A DNA stretch of 64,000 bases from Adiantum capillus-veneris (lineage: Eukaryota; Streptophyta; Polypodiopsida; Polypodiales; Pteridaceae). The stretch lies in contig CM043955.1 in assembly GCA_014529385.2 (NCBI GenBank), forward strand, positions 148,319,640-148,383,639, in the 5' to 3' direction. A program made the position numbers and the translations under genes. Below, one piece after another: positions 19,664 through 31,863 of the stretch. Below the pieces are notes generated by a model. It was given only the letters and a program-made list of their open reading frames with translations, did not search any database and was not told the DNA's origin. Positions within the stretch are counted from its first letter, which is position 1, and each line of letters opens with the position of its first letter.

Positions 19664-20598
19664 TGTTGGACGGATACGCCGCGACGGACGTCAACACAGC
19701 GAGAACTCACCTAACAAGATTTGTCAGCTAAGGATGAAGCTCGACCTGCAGGCGCGTGGAAGCAAGCATAAGGTATCAACCTACACTCGACCGACTCCTA
19801 ACTAATTCCTACAGAGGTCTCTACCAATTGTCTAAGTCACAGTCTTCAAGAGTGCATAAGAGGAACCTTCCTACAATGCTGTCTAGAGCCGAACACCCAT
19901 CAAACAATCTTGAAACACCATAGAACTTGAAGGAGACCCTACTAATACCAATAGGTCACTCTCCCTACGGTCTATGAACCAAAACCCCAACCCAAAACAC
20001 TCGGTGCAAAATCACGTAGGATGTCTGGCCGAAATTTGTAGGTCTTTGTTTCCAAAATCTAAAGTGCCTAATGTGTAGCTCTACTCAATGTGATCGCGTG
20101 GATATGCTGCAATGCAAAATCGGACAACGTATGCTCACCCAATCACCAGATGAAGCTCGTAGAAGGATCTCGCAAAACCGGATTGTACGCGTGCAATGTA
20201 GGTATCGGCACGTAGCTTTCGTTAGGGCAACACGTTTCACTTCTCCGCACTCGATTTCGACCACCGATGCACACGTAGCGTCAAGATGAAGCTCACACTC
20301 TCTCTCGTACACAATACGCTCACTCACAGACCTCAAAACTTCCTTTTTTAAAAATGACAAAAGGGTTTTGCATTAAGGTCAAAAAGTGGTATAAATACCT
20401 TACAATTCTCAAACCCTAAAGTTTCAAAATCAACCATCTACTCAATCTAACTATCAAAACTGGGATACAATCTGGAAACTTCTGTAAGCCCCAATATTTA
20501 CAAGGTGAAAAATGAGGTTTCCTCAATAAATGAATAATTACAAAAAATGATAATCTTCCGAGTAGTTAGTTTTCGTGGGGTGTGTCCAGCTTCTAACA
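19664..20598 (-). repeat. Gypsy B 3' LTR
   Basis: 935 bp; plus strand starts TGTTGGACGGATACGCC and ends CCAGCTTCTAACA. Colinear throughout with 49144-50075. Includes ACGTAGGATGTC (20014-20025), which matches half of the palindrome repeated in the internal arrays. A palindromic GGTATAAATACC near 20389-20400 could serve as TATA box on the element strand. Confidence 0.93.
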
Positions 20599-20613
20599 CT
20601 CCCCCCCTCCTTA
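20599..20613 (-). other. Gypsy B polypurine tract and adjacent hairpin
   Basis: Plus strand CTCCCCCCCTCCTTA gives TAAGGAGGGGGGGAG on the element strand, abutting the 3' LTR. Immediately inside, 20616-20633 is a perfect 7-bp stem with 4-base loop (CATGTCGTTCCCGACATG). Confidence 0.85.
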
Positions 20614-20650
20614 CTCATGTCGTTCCCGACATGGCCGCTTAGCTGCTTCT

Positions 20651-23600
20651 TCATCGTATAGTTTCACACATCTTGATCAGTGATTCGTATCTTGCATGTA
20701 GATTCATCATTGTTGGACCAAAAATATCAGTGTTTATTGTGAAGAAGCTGGTGTAGAACGCTTCTTCAAAGTCTTGGAGGTGATAGGATGGTAGAAACAT
20801 TATCCTTTGATACAACACATGTATCACCTCCTTGGAAGGCTTACCAAACAGATCATAGGCACATATGTAAGTATCTTGGAAGAAGAAGATACTGTCTGTC
20901 ACCTGACCTGGCTTGAATGTCTCAAATACTGCTAGAAGGGTTTTGCAGATTTTCTTCATCATGATGCACGTAAGGTCAAGTGAGCCAGTGAAAAATTTGA
21001 TGGCACCCGTTAGGGTTTTCACCATGTATTGGACACTTATTCTCTCACCTGCCTTCAAGCCCGGCAGCTTAGGATAATTCAGCCAAGTGGGTTGGCTCCT
21101 TTGTAATATTTCCTAGGCCTTCCACGTCCTAATCCTTGGTAGAGGACAAAAGCTGAGGTTGTCTCTGATGTTTTTCGGTGCCTCTACCAAATGGACTAGA
21201 TATTGCGGGTACTTTGTGAGCCAAGCCTTCCTCCATTTGGTTTGAGAGTTAACTATTAGCCGAACCCCTTCTGGTTGAGAGATATCTGCGTTGTAGAGTG
21301 GCACGGTCGGCTCTTATCTAATCCTCTTATTGATGGTGGTGGCTTCATATTTTAGCAAAGGATATGGGAGAGGGGGTTGAAGCCATTCGTGCCTGAGGTT
21401 GCTGGTGTCAATCTTCTGGATGGTCATGGACTTGAAAACCCTTTGCTCCCACTCCAAGACTTCCTTTGTTGTCTCTCTGATCTCCACCTCTATTGCCTTA
21501 CGCAGCTTTTCTTCCTCCTCCTGTGTCAGATCTTGTGGCTCTTGAGAGGATCCTTCTAGAATTTCCTCTTACATAGGTGTGTCCACCGGATCTGCCAAAT
21601 TTTCTAAATCTATGCCATCATTGGCCACTGGCCCTGTGCCCTCTTGCTCTTCGGCTTGCTGTCCTCTCAGCTCCTCAATCTGCTTTAGGAGTTTCTGTTT
21701 CTCTGTTTCAGCTTCTTCGCCCATATTCACGAGGAGGTCGTTCAACTCGGCGTTTATCTTCTCCGCCTCCTCGAGCTTTCTTTTGATAGTTTCTAACTCC
21801 TCCTACATGGCTTTTTGGTTATCTTCCATTCGTGTTTGCATGACAATAGACCCTTCTGCCATCATCAATCTTTGATTTTTCTCTAGATTCAGCTCTTTCT
21901 GAAGTTCTTGCATCTGTTCTTCATACATTTGGCTTTCCTTAGTGATGTGAGTCGAGATAGTAGCTCTGACTCTGGCAGGAGATGCCCGCAGCCTTTGGAT
22001 GGTTCGATCTTTCACTTTGAGCTGGTCCTTGAGCTCAAGGACCTCATCTTGGCTGGCTTCTTGATCTATCTCCGCCTTTTCTTTGGCTTTTCGCATGGCT
22101 TCAACTTATTTAGATTCCTCAGCTAGCTGTAGGGTTAGGTTATCCCTTTCCCTCTCGGCATCTATCACTGATTTGCTAAGTTGCTGACATTCCTCTTCAA
22201 CTCCTTGCATTCTTTGGGCTGCTGCCTGATTTTCCTTTTCCATTTCCTGGCATCTTTGCAATGCCCTTTCCAGGTTGGCCTGTAGCTCCGCTTCTCTCTC
22301 TTTCTGCCTTTGACTTTGTCCTTGTAGAGAGTCTACTTCCAGTTTTATCTTTACTTCCGTGGCCTTGAGAGCTACCATCTCATTTTCTGAGGCCATGAAC
22401 TGCTCTCTTAACCCAGTTAACTTTGTCATCACCACATCCCAGTCGTTAGAGGGCGGGTGCAGGTCCACTGTATCTGTTGCCATCCCTTTTAGTTCTACTA
22501 CCCTGATGCTTTGCATTTGTTCTTTAGGCCTTGTGCTTGCCAAGTCGAATGCAACTGTGGCAGCCTCTTCTTTTGTGTATCTTGCTGCTAGCTAGCAGGT
22601 CCAAAAATGTGATGCTAGCATCATTTGGCTCTTGTTGCCCACTTCGAGGCTTAGCCTCTTACTTTGGTTCCGGCTCCTGGACGGTAGAGATGTAGGCTTT
22701 TGCTTTAGATCTCGGTCTGCCTTTGTTTTTCTTTCTCTCTCTTGGCTCTCTTGCTCGTCTAGCAGTTTCTGTCGTACCTGCTCCACTTGCTCTTCTGTAA
22801 AAGGTACATGCGGTATATTTTCTGATGCGGCATCGAGAATCTCAAAATTTTAATGTAATCTTTGAATCTATCCCGGTGCACCCTTCGGGATGATCCCGAC
22901 ATTGCTTCTAGAGACGGCTTCCAGAGTTCACTCAAATCACTTTTAAGGGCTCTTTCTGCTCTGAAGCTCTCCATCAGCCGCTCTAGTCTTGCCGCTTTTT
23001 GTGACTTTGTCTCTTTTGCAAGCACTTGGGAAAACTCTTTCTTTCCTTTCTTTTACTCTGACTGCTCTTCTTGAACAGGCTCTAGTCATCTTTTCAATCT
23101 TGTAGCAACCCTTGGTGCTCTTTGTGCCTCGTCTTCTTTGTCTTCTTTGAGCCTCATCCAGTCGTTCTGTGACGGGGGGTCTGACCATCTTCCTTTTGCG
23201 TGCAATGCCCCATAAATCACCTTAGTGATTAGTTCTCCTAGCACAATATATGTTGGCTTCTTGTTACCCATCTTCACTAGGTTGTCATGTATATATGCTG
23301 CATAATTGATTATCTTTGGAGTGCTCTTCATCATTGCCCAAGTGAATGTCGTGGCAATTGCACCTGGCGGCATTCTATACTTTTGTGTCCTCTTCGTACA
23401 CATGTGGAAGTATTGGTTGTACAACTGACTCATGATTGCCACTCTTGGGTTGGCAGAATCTTCAAAAGTGTACTTACCTTTCTTTTCATTGTACACCTTG
23501 ACATCACCTCTTCTTTTAGTTACACTATCCCCCTTGTTGGAGAGTTCTAGTGCATCTGCTACAACTTGCTCGGTGATGATTATTTCTGTTTCTGGCCTGC

Positions 23601-24016
23601 CTTGCAGATCGGTTACTCTGGCCACTCCGTCTTCTTTTATTGTTGTTACAAAGTCCCAGACTCTCTTGATGTCCACCCCTGCCGGCACTGCTTCAAAATA
23701 TGAGATCAATCTTCTCCAATTACCCGGCCATCTTGCTTCTTACGAACTCATTGAGTTCCCGAGGTAGCATTGGTAGCTCGGTCACATTCCCTTCAGTGTC
23801 TTTGAACACTCCTTGGTAGATCTTTATGTAGTTTGACTCTAGCAGATCTTCTTGGATCCATGTGCTGGTGGGATTTAGTGTTCCTTCTGGAATGACGAAG
23901 GGCTCCACTTCTTCTAGGTAATTCTTAATGGTCATTCTTTTCTTTTTCGCCGATGACTTCGCGGCTGCCATAGATCCTGTTGCACTCAATAGTCCGAAGT
24001 TAGCGTTTTTTTCCAT
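20651..24016 (-). pseudogene. Gypsy B accessory ORF with long coiled coil
   Basis: Between the 3' repeat array and the 3' LTR, minus-strand coding sequence of about 1,120 codons. 24016-23720 is the N-terminus (basic AAKSSAKKKRMTIKNYLEEV). 23709-23086, after a one-base shift, encodes a globular segment (ISYFEAVPAGVDIKRVWDFV, RPETEIIITEQVVADALELS, PPGAIATTFTWAMM) that loosely resembles plant-transposon-associated domains. From 22786 to 20651 a single frame with several stops encodes heptad-rich coiled coil (QRCQEMEKENQAAAQRM, VLELKDQLKVKDRTIQRLR) and a more globular C-terminus (FFQDTYICAYDLFGKPSKEV). Readable stops are mainly TAA/TAG where CAA/CAG is expected. Position matches the extra 3' ORF of Athila/Tat-like elements; no membrane segment is evident, so an envelope role is unsupported. 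Confidence 0.7.
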
Positions 24017-24119
24017 ATTAGCTGAGAAACTGAGTTTTAACTATCCAAATGACTTGAAATTTGAAATAAAGCTTAAAAGGAACTTGTGAAACTGTGCATG
24101 TGCTCACATTGCAAATCTG

Positions 24120-25020
24120 GACAAAATTTTCCATTTAGACATCCTACGCGTAGGATGTCGTTTTCATTAGAATTAGTTGATATTTGACATGCTGGTAGTG
24201 CATGGCTTATGGAACATGGCTATGTGCTTGGATATGGATTTGGATATCAAAAAGTGGATTTTTTGGGCTGATTTAGGGTTTAGGTCACAAATTTGGTAGA
24301 AAGTCCATAACAGATAGCAATTGATGTCCAAATGGGTTGAAAATTGGTATATGGGCTCATTGCACCATGGCATTGGCTTCCATGATGTCACTCTTTGCAC
24401 AAAAGGTCCAAATTATGCTGGAGACATCCTATGCGTAGGATGTCTATTTCATTAGAATTGCATGAGGTTTGTTATGTGGGTAGTCCTTGGCCTATGGAAC
24501 ATGGCTATGCTCTTGGATTTGGATTTGGACAAGGATTGATGCTTGTAAGATCCTGTGTAGTATTTTTGGGCTCAAAATGTGTATCTTGAAGGTGTTGGGG
24601 GTCAAAAATGATTAGAATGCCTCAAAATTGGTATATGAGCTCTTGATGATGAGGTGATTGGATCTGGAATGGACAAACATCCTCTATAGGCCAAAAATGT
24701 CAAATAGACATCATACGTGTAGGATGTCTACTTCACCAATTTTTGCTTCTGACCACACAGATTGGTTGGTGATTTGTTGGTGAATGTGTTGTGCAAGTTT
24801 CATGTGATTTGGACAAGATCTGGTAGGTCCATGGCCCATTTCTGGCATCTATGTCCTAACTTTACGTTTTTCATGCATATGAGGTCAATTTTGGTCCAAA
24901 TGTGATGAAACTTGGTGGATAGCATGTAAAGGTCATTCAGAAAATGTGTGTGATGAAAAATATTGGGATCTGTGCCCAGAAATTCCCTTGAGACATCCTA
25001 CGCGTAGGATGTCTCCTGAT
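24120..25020. repeat. Gypsy B 3' array: 285-bp repeats with palindromic core
   Basis: Four palindromes of 22 bp at 24138-24159, 24423-24444, 24707-24728 and 24992-25013 (core CATCCTACGCGTAGGATG, the third with two changes), spaced 285, 284 and 285 bp. Intervening DNA is diverged but still alignable between units, e.g. GGCTTATGGAACATGGCTATG and GGCCTATGGAACATGGCTATG. The palindrome is the best-conserved part. Not coding. The same family recurs in the 5' leader (47729-48593). Confidence 0.9.
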
Positions 25021-26470
25021 GATTTTTTCATGGATTGTGCCTCGTGCCTGCCCTTGGTCCCCCTGAGTCCCTTTTAAGCCTAATTTCAACAAAAAAGTCA
25101 AATGGATAGAAAGTAACTCCCTATGTGGACTTCAGAGCCTCTGAGCCGTTTTCTTACTTTTGGAGTGCTTTTTGGAGATGAAATTTCTTGATGTTGGTCT
25201 CCATAGCTTCCCGATCCCTTGGGGATCCTTGCCGTATGGTTTTTGTCGACTTTGGCTTTATCAGAGCTTCATTTGGTAATTTGTCGCTCTAGAAGCACCC
25301 GTGGTTGCGTTTACATGTCTTCAATGATTTGTGGTGGTCTACCACCATAGGACTTGGTTGTTGATGGTCTAGGAAAGCCGCTCGTGAAGTTTGGTGGCAA
25401 ATGGGCATGCGGTTTGGCCACAAGAGCAATTTGACGCTTTGTGTGTCTGATGCCGTTTCTGAAGTTTAGTGCCGCTTCTGGTCACTTTTTGGTCATGTGG
25501 GTCACATAGACTTGTCGAGCATGTCGAGATGCTCCTACCCATGAATTTTGGTAGCATTTGGGCGCCTTTTCGCCGATTTTCCATTTGGTCGCCTCTTGCG
25601 GGATTCTAGGAATTAGGGTTTTTCCCGATGGTTTTCTACTGCCTTTGAATATCCAAGACTGGTCTCCTATGCTAGGGTAAGCTGCTGATGAAGTTTCGTT
25701 GCTTTTGGGTTAGCCATTAGGTCGCCACCTCTACTTGTAGGTCTCTACCGCCCGCTTTGTGTGAACCCTACGCTAGTTTTCGCGACAAAACGACAAACAT
25801 GTGCGAAAAGCTCAAGGTGGTGAGCCTACCTCTCATGTCTGAAGCTTGTCGGGTAGTCGTGCACGTCGTAGAAGCTGCTGGAAGGTCCGTTCGCTCTAGG
25901 TGGCAGAAGCTCTCTCCAAAAGGTCAATAGTGAAAATGAGCTAAAAATGAGGTGAAAATTTCTTATAATGGAGGTCCCCGAACCACTTTTCATGAAATTT
26001 GACTTGTGCTCCCAACTTCTTGCGAGATGTGGTTTAGGCTTAAAAATTTCTTGATTTGGACTCCATTTGCTCTGTTTACCAGAAATTTGGCATTTCGGTC
26101 AAATTTTGGCCAAAACACGCTTTCTGCTCTAGTCTCATAATTGCATCCCCACTGTACCATAGGCTTTCCTATAGTCACTGATCATCCCCATATTTTTTGT
26201 TTTTCATTACGATCGCTTTTCACCTGCTTTTTGTATTTTTGAAGTTTTTTTGCCGAAAATTAGCAAAATTAAAAGAAAAACAACAAATCAAACCCAAAAA
26301 GTCCCCAAAAATCATAATAAATCACAAACCTCTCCGCAAAACATTATATACACTCGCATGCAATTTTATGGCCGGATTTCTCCGTTTTACCAACATTTTG
26401 CCCAAAAAAACTGTCTATTTCTACTTATATACACACACCTAGGGGCTTGATTTGGCATTTGGTCCCATAT
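25021..26470. other. Gypsy B non-coding region
   Basis: About 1.45 kb between the palindromic array and the end of the pol-derived frames. No domain or repeat recognised; open frames are short and on either strand. Presumably 3' untranslated or intergenic sequence of the element. Confidence 0.5.
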
Positions 26471-26472
26471 AC

Positions 26473-27140
26473 CTATAGATACATGCAGTATAAGGGCATA
26501 TGTACTTGGGTTAGTCCAAAAAATTTCGCAATCAAACAACAACCCTTAAAATAGTCGAAAATCATGCCCTTTTTTGCTCTTTCTGCTATTGGTTCCGCAT
26601 TTGAGAATGCCTCCCCTCCTCCTAGCTGGAGTCCTCCCGGACGACAAAGTATCGCCTCGGAGTATGTGCCGTGTGCTAATGCTTGGCCGATTAATGTGGC
26701 CCTAATTGATGCATACTCGGTCAATGCATGGAAAAATTAATGTTGTGCAAGAGAAGGGAACAAGCCATATGCTTATTGGCATTCGCCGTCGAGGTTTCCT
26801 GTTTTCTTTGCAAGTAACAGCTGTAACTCTACTACTCTATGTTTAATTGTCTTTTTTGTAAAAGGCAATTGCTTTGCCGTTTCTGTTGAGATAGCCGTAG
26901 TTGTTTCTGTGGAGAGGAGTGGCTGGTCCAGAATGGCCGTGGACCGTATTTCTTTTCCTATCCAATGGTAGCTTGTTTTTGCCGATTTTTGTAGGTGTTT
27001 TGCTACTTCCTTGGTTGCCACTGGTTTGTTGCGGATTTGCATCCACATAAGTCGGTTGTCCTTTTTCAAATGCAGCTGTTTGCCTTCCGTTGTTGCTTGT
27101 ACTGAAGGGAGTTCCTTTTGCTTTTGTTTTGGTATCCAAA
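26473..27140 (-). pseudogene. Gypsy B pol C-terminal tail
   Basis: Minus-strand frames 27139-26843 and 27069-26773 overlap in two phases and encode a polar Asn/Gln/Lys/Thr-rich tail (QTAAFEKGQP, NPQQTSGNQGSSKTPTK, HRNNYGYLNRNGKAIAF). 26724-26473 is a further open stretch of unknown nature. They follow the second protease domain on the same strand. No domain recognised. Only strand, position and composition support calling them coding. Confidence 0.35.
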
Positions 27141-27236
27141 TGCGAGTAACATTTGGGTTATTATTGAGCAGTTTCTTTGGGATCCATATCTGTTTTATGC
27201 AATTGGTTTTTGGTTGAACTATCTACTTCCGTTGAA

Positions 27237-29395
27237 TTATTTCATTGCATTGTTTTTGTCTGCCATGTCATTTCTATCCTTCCGCATCCATACTTGTTTC
27301 CCTTGTTTTGGTAATCTAGATCTTTGCACGGCGGTCGGTGACTTTTTATGTCCGTAGTTAGCATGGTTGGCTTTTACCTGTCTGTTGGCCTTGGGTATCA
27401 TGTTGGTGTTTGGTGGCCTGCTTGCTTTTGGCTCTTCTTCCAGAGATTGCATGGCTGGCAGCTGATTATTCTGATATTGCTGAGCAAAGGCTATCACCTG
27501 TTGTTCTTTTGTTTGTTGAATTTTGACTGCATTTGCATTCCAATCTATCTGCACATTGTACTCTTTTTGCCAAGGTTATCCCAACATCATTGGGTGTTGT
27601 GTGCTTTCATCCTCGACTACATAAAATTTGTGTGGGTAATATATTGATGTATTTGAACATGAAATATAGTCCATCCCAATGTTTTCAATGGGTGTGATGT
27701 ACTACTTTCCAGCACTTGAGGAGTAGGATCAAGTTGGCCTGCGGATTTGAGTTGTTGGTATAATCTGTAAGAGATCAAATTTGCTTGAGCTCCAGAATCA
27801 AGAAATGCCGTCGATTCAACTTGATTGCTACCCACTTTGACTGCAATTATTGGCTCCTGTGTGTCTTCATCCAACTTTGTCAGTCGAATGGCATTGATTC
27901 GCAATGGTGCTCCACCTTGTTGTTGTTGTCGCAGAAGTCTTTGTTTTGCAATGCGTTCCTGTGCTTCCGCTTGAGCTTCCTCTCGTACTCTCTTTTTTTC
28001 CTTCATTCGTTGTTTTCCTTGATGAATTTGTTGAAGCATATCTTGTGTAAGTGGTAGATGATATTTCTTCAGGCGATATCCACTAATCCAGTTCAGCATT
28101 TCTTCACTTGCTAATGTAGCAAGCTTGACAGCTCCGCTTTGTGATAGATCACTAATTAAAAAGGGTCCCATCCCTCGCTTTTTAATTTTCTTGGAATGTT
28201 GCTTCAAAGTATAAACAAGTACATAATCCCCTGTTTTGAACTCTTTAGTGCGCACATGCTTGTCAAAAAACTCTTTTTGTCTTTTTTTATTAGCATAGAT
28301 TGAAGCTACAGCTCTCAAACGAAGTTCATTTAGCTTTTCAAGATCATCTATTCTTGAAGAGAGCTCATGCCCTATCCATTCTAAGTGTTTTGCTACTCGT
28401 AGAGTTGGAATTAAAAACTCTATGGGTAATATAGCATTTAGGCCAAACACCATGTTGTACGGTGTTGTTCCTATCGATGTTTTGTAAGCTACCATGTATG
28501 CCCATAGTGTTGAGTGTAGCTGTTGATCCCAATTTGTTCTTGACTCTGACACTATTTTAGTGAGAACCGTGCATAGTGTTTTATTTGTGGCCTCAGCCTG
28601 TCCATTGGCCTGTGGATGGTATGGAGCAGATTTCCTATGTATGACCATGAAATTTTCTACCAGACATTCAATGACTTCATTAAGAAAATGTGTCCCACGA
28701 TCACTGACAATTCCTATTGGTAAACCGTATCGTACAAAAAAATTCTCATATAAAAATTGTGCAGTGGTGCGTGCATCTGCTTTTTGCGTTGCCTTGGCTT
28801 CGACCCATTTTGTGAGATAGTCCGTAGCCACAATGATATATTGGGTATGGGTGCGATATGCATGTGGTGACATAGATCCCACAAAATCAATGCCCCATTT
28901 CGCAAATGCTCTTGCTCCCATCATTGGCCGTAGTGGCATCTCATCTCTCTTTATCAGCACCTTGGTGCGCTGACATGCATCACAACGCTTTACAAACTCT
29001 TCAGTATCCATGTGCAATGTAGGCCACCATATACCTGCGGTTAAGACAATTTTTGCCGTCTTATCGCCCAAAAAATGGCCTCCACTTATTCCGCTATGCG
29101 CATGTTCTAGAATCAGTAGGTATTCGCTTTCACTTGCACAGATTCTAAGTTGCTTGTCCTTTCCTCGCTTATAGATTTGGTTCCCAATTAACTGAAAGTC
29201 ACGGGCTTCCAGCTCTATAGCTTTTTTGCGTGCTCTTGTTATGTTCTCAGGAAACGTCCTGGTGGTTAAGAAATCAATGATATATTGACTCCATGCAGGT
29301 GCAATGTTTACCTGAAACAATGTCGCATGATCCACTGGTCGTTTGGCACTACATATAGTACAAGTGGTAACATAAGAATGTGTGTCCGCATACAT
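27237..29395 (-). pseudogene. Gypsy B integrase plus second aspartic protease domain
   Basis: Frame 29395-27617 (592 codons) is long and open. Residues 12-15 hold CTIC, the end of a first H2C2 module begun in the RT frame. Residues 98-141 are a second complete H2C2 module (H98, H107, C138, C141). The catalytic core has D170 (GIDFVGS), D232 (SDRGTHF) and E268 (GQAEATN), the D,D35E triad. A C-terminal region with GDYVLVYTLK and basic coiled stretches follows. From residue about 505 comes an aspartic-protease-like domain: FLDSGAQANLIS (active-site D533, codon 27797-27799), then after a frameshift MMLG.PWQKEYNVQIDW near 27540-27600, and an Asn/Gln-rich tail (27554-27237). It would integrate element cDNA; the role of the extra protease is unknown. 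Confidence 0.85.
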
Positions 29396-29428
29396 AGTTG
29401 GCCAATAAAATCCTAACTGTTTCAGTCT

Positions 29429-31296
29429 CTAGTGTGTTTTCACTGTTGAACAATGAAATGCACAATCCTGGATATGTGCTTCTTCAAGGTAGCACTCGAA
29501 TTCTTCCGGATTTATACATAATCGTAGGATTTGGTCAGATCCTAGATGATACAGCCGTCCTGCTATCAACTGGAAGTCTTTTTTTTGGCGAATTATTTGT
29601 TGTTTGGATCTATACTCCGTGTTATCAAACCTACTTCCACAGGAAAGAATGCTAACAATTTCCTGTGACCATTTGGGTATCATTTCAACATTGAAAAGAT
29701 AAGCATCTGGTATGTCAACGTCTACTCCTTCAGGAGCTTCCCTGTTGTGTATCCTTGAAAGATGATCCGCTCGTAGATGGGTTTTACCCTTTTTGACCAT
29801 CATTGTGAAATCAAACTCTAGCAATATAATAAACCAGCGTACAATTCTCCCTGTATTGCATGGTTTTTTTACCAGATACAAAAGAGCTTGATGATCTGTG
29901 AAGAACACAAATTTGTTTGCGAGAAAATAATGCCGAAATTTCTTTACAGCATAAATCATTCCTAACCCTTCTCGTTCGGTGGTTGTGTAGTTCTTTTCTG
30001 CACTGTTTAACTGTCGGCTTGCATAACACACTGGAAAATCCATTGTTCCGTCTCCAGGTTGAGCTAGAATACTCCCGATTGCATATGTAGAAGCATCAAT
30101 GTGAACATGGAATATCTTTTCCCAATCCGGTGCTTTAATTACGGGTGCTGATATAAGGTTTTCCTTCAGCTTTTGGAATGAAATTTCACACTCCTCGGTC
30201 CAATCAGAATCGACTACTAGCAAACGATACAGAGGTTGTGCGATAACCGCATACATGTATATGAATCTTCGATAATATTCGCAGTGTCCCATGAAGGATT
30301 GCACTTGTTTCGCATTAGTAGGCCTGGGTAGGTCTACTATGACTTTGACTTTGTCTAGGTCAATGGTTATGCCATTTCTTGAGACAATGTGTCCTAAGAT
30401 GCGGCCTTGCTTACCCATAAAGATACACTTTTTGGGGTTAAGACAGATTCGATATGTCCTGCATTTTTCAAATACCTTTTGCAAATGATCAATATGTTCC
30501 TCTCGTAGAAGAGAGTGTACACAAAGATCATCCATGTATATTTCTAAGAATATTCTCGGGTATTCTTTGAATGCGTGCGTCATTAACCTTTGGAAAGTAG
30601 CTGGGGCATTAGTTAAGCTAAATGGCATAACTTGATAAGCATAAATTCCCCATTCTATTGCAAACGATGTTTTGTGTTGATCCTCCCTTGCAATTGCTAG
30701 TTGGTTGTATCCTGAAAACCCATAGCCCATTTTCCAGCCACCCGCTCAAGTACATGTTCTGTGATTGGCAAGGGATAATTATCCCTTATGGTGGCTGCAT
30801 TTACCTTTTTGAGGTTTACACACACTTGCAGTTTTCTGTTCTTTTTGGGAACTACCACAATGGGCGACACCCAATCTGTATGTTCAATTTCATAGATGAA
30901 TTCAGCTTCCATCAGTTTATCAATCTCCTCTTTGATTCGTTTAGCAAATGTGTCATTATATGTATAAGGACGTTGTTTGCTAGGTTTTGCATCCGATTTC
31001 AAAGGAATTGTATGTTGGCATATTGATGGATCAACTCCTTTGAGGTCTTTATAGGACCATGCAAACACATCTTTATACTTCTTGAGAAGTTGTGTTAGCC
31101 GTTCTTCTTCTTCAGGCTCTAAATCGTTTGCTATATAGACCGGCTGAGGTTTTTCACCTGGTCTCACGAGGTCTATCCTTTTTGCATTTTCTAGGCCATC
31201 GTAAGATTCTTGGTTGGTTCTTTCCCTGACTGGTGGCATCATGATGATTTTTCTGTCATGTATGGTAAATTTCCGATAGTGTGATGGTACATTCAT
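29429..31296 (-). pseudogene. Gypsy B reverse transcriptase and RNase H
   Basis: 31296-30697 encodes the RT fingers (VDPSICQHTIPLK, EIDKLMEAEFIYEI, WVSPIVVVPKKNRKLQVCVN). A frameshift with small loss near 30715 leads to 30730-29429: GYNQLAIAREDQHKTSFAIE, PFSLTNAPATFQRLM and catalytic YMDDL (residues 65-69). RNase H follows with D212 (HVHIDAS), E254 (TTEREG) and D279 (FFTDHQAL). The frame ends in the first zinc-binding module (EEAHIQDCAFHCS) at a TAG, then continues in phase into the integrase frame. Synthesises cDNA from element RNA in the particle. Sequence is typical of plant Ty3/Gypsy; inactive here because of shift and stop. Confidence 0.92.
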
Positions 31297-31434
31297 GTTT
31301 CCTTTCTCTGACTCCCCTTTACCATCACTATCTTCTTCAGTAGTCCATATCTCACGTAAAGACCGTTTCAGTTCTTGGTATTTCTGTTTACACTCCAGTT
31401 TCGTCCACTCTTGGTCTTTTGTTGTTTCTTTTTT

Positions 31435-31863
31435 TTATTTTTGAGATTTTTGTGATTGTGTTTCTGTTTTAGCTTTTTGTTCCTGTTTTATTTCCTCTCG
31501 TGTTCTTTCCTTGCGATCTGTTGAGAATATTCCTGATATTTGATCTTTTACACAATCCTCTGCTTTTACAAGCATTAGATAGTGAGTTTTACCTTTTATC
31601 CTAGGCATCAGGTTCTTTCTTGCTTTGTTACCTGCTCGTTTCCTCCTATAGCGTTCCTGGCGTCTAGGGTGCTGATTAGCAAAATCATATAACTTACTAT
31701 TCTCTGTTTCCTTTTCATGCTCACTTGAGGTGTCTGAACACTCATTATCTGCATCATCATTTACTTCCAGATGTTCAGAGGAGTTATAAAAATCTTCTTG
31801 TTTTGGTGGTTCTATCATCTCATCTTCTCCGGGTATAATGCTTACCATTGTTACCATATACAT
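31435..31863 (-). pseudogene. Gypsy B protease-RT spacer
   Basis: Acidic then basic linker (DDADNECSDTSSEHEKETEN; RRQERYRRKRAGNKARKNL) between protease and RT. Copia-2 is inserted in this coding region: the first few codons of the open frame (31849-31863) are Copia LTR, and the upstream half continues at 36957 onwards in the same sense. No catalytic motif. 31297-31434 is similar linker sequence interrupted by a stop. Confidence 0.65.
31844..31848. repeat. Copia-2 target-site duplication, left
   Basis: ACCAT, identical to 36957-36961. Confidence 0.93.

Noticed and set aside
24120..25020. CRISPR-like array because of regular palindromic repeats
   Set aside because: Period of 285 bp, spacers homologous to one another, eukaryotic retrotransposon context.
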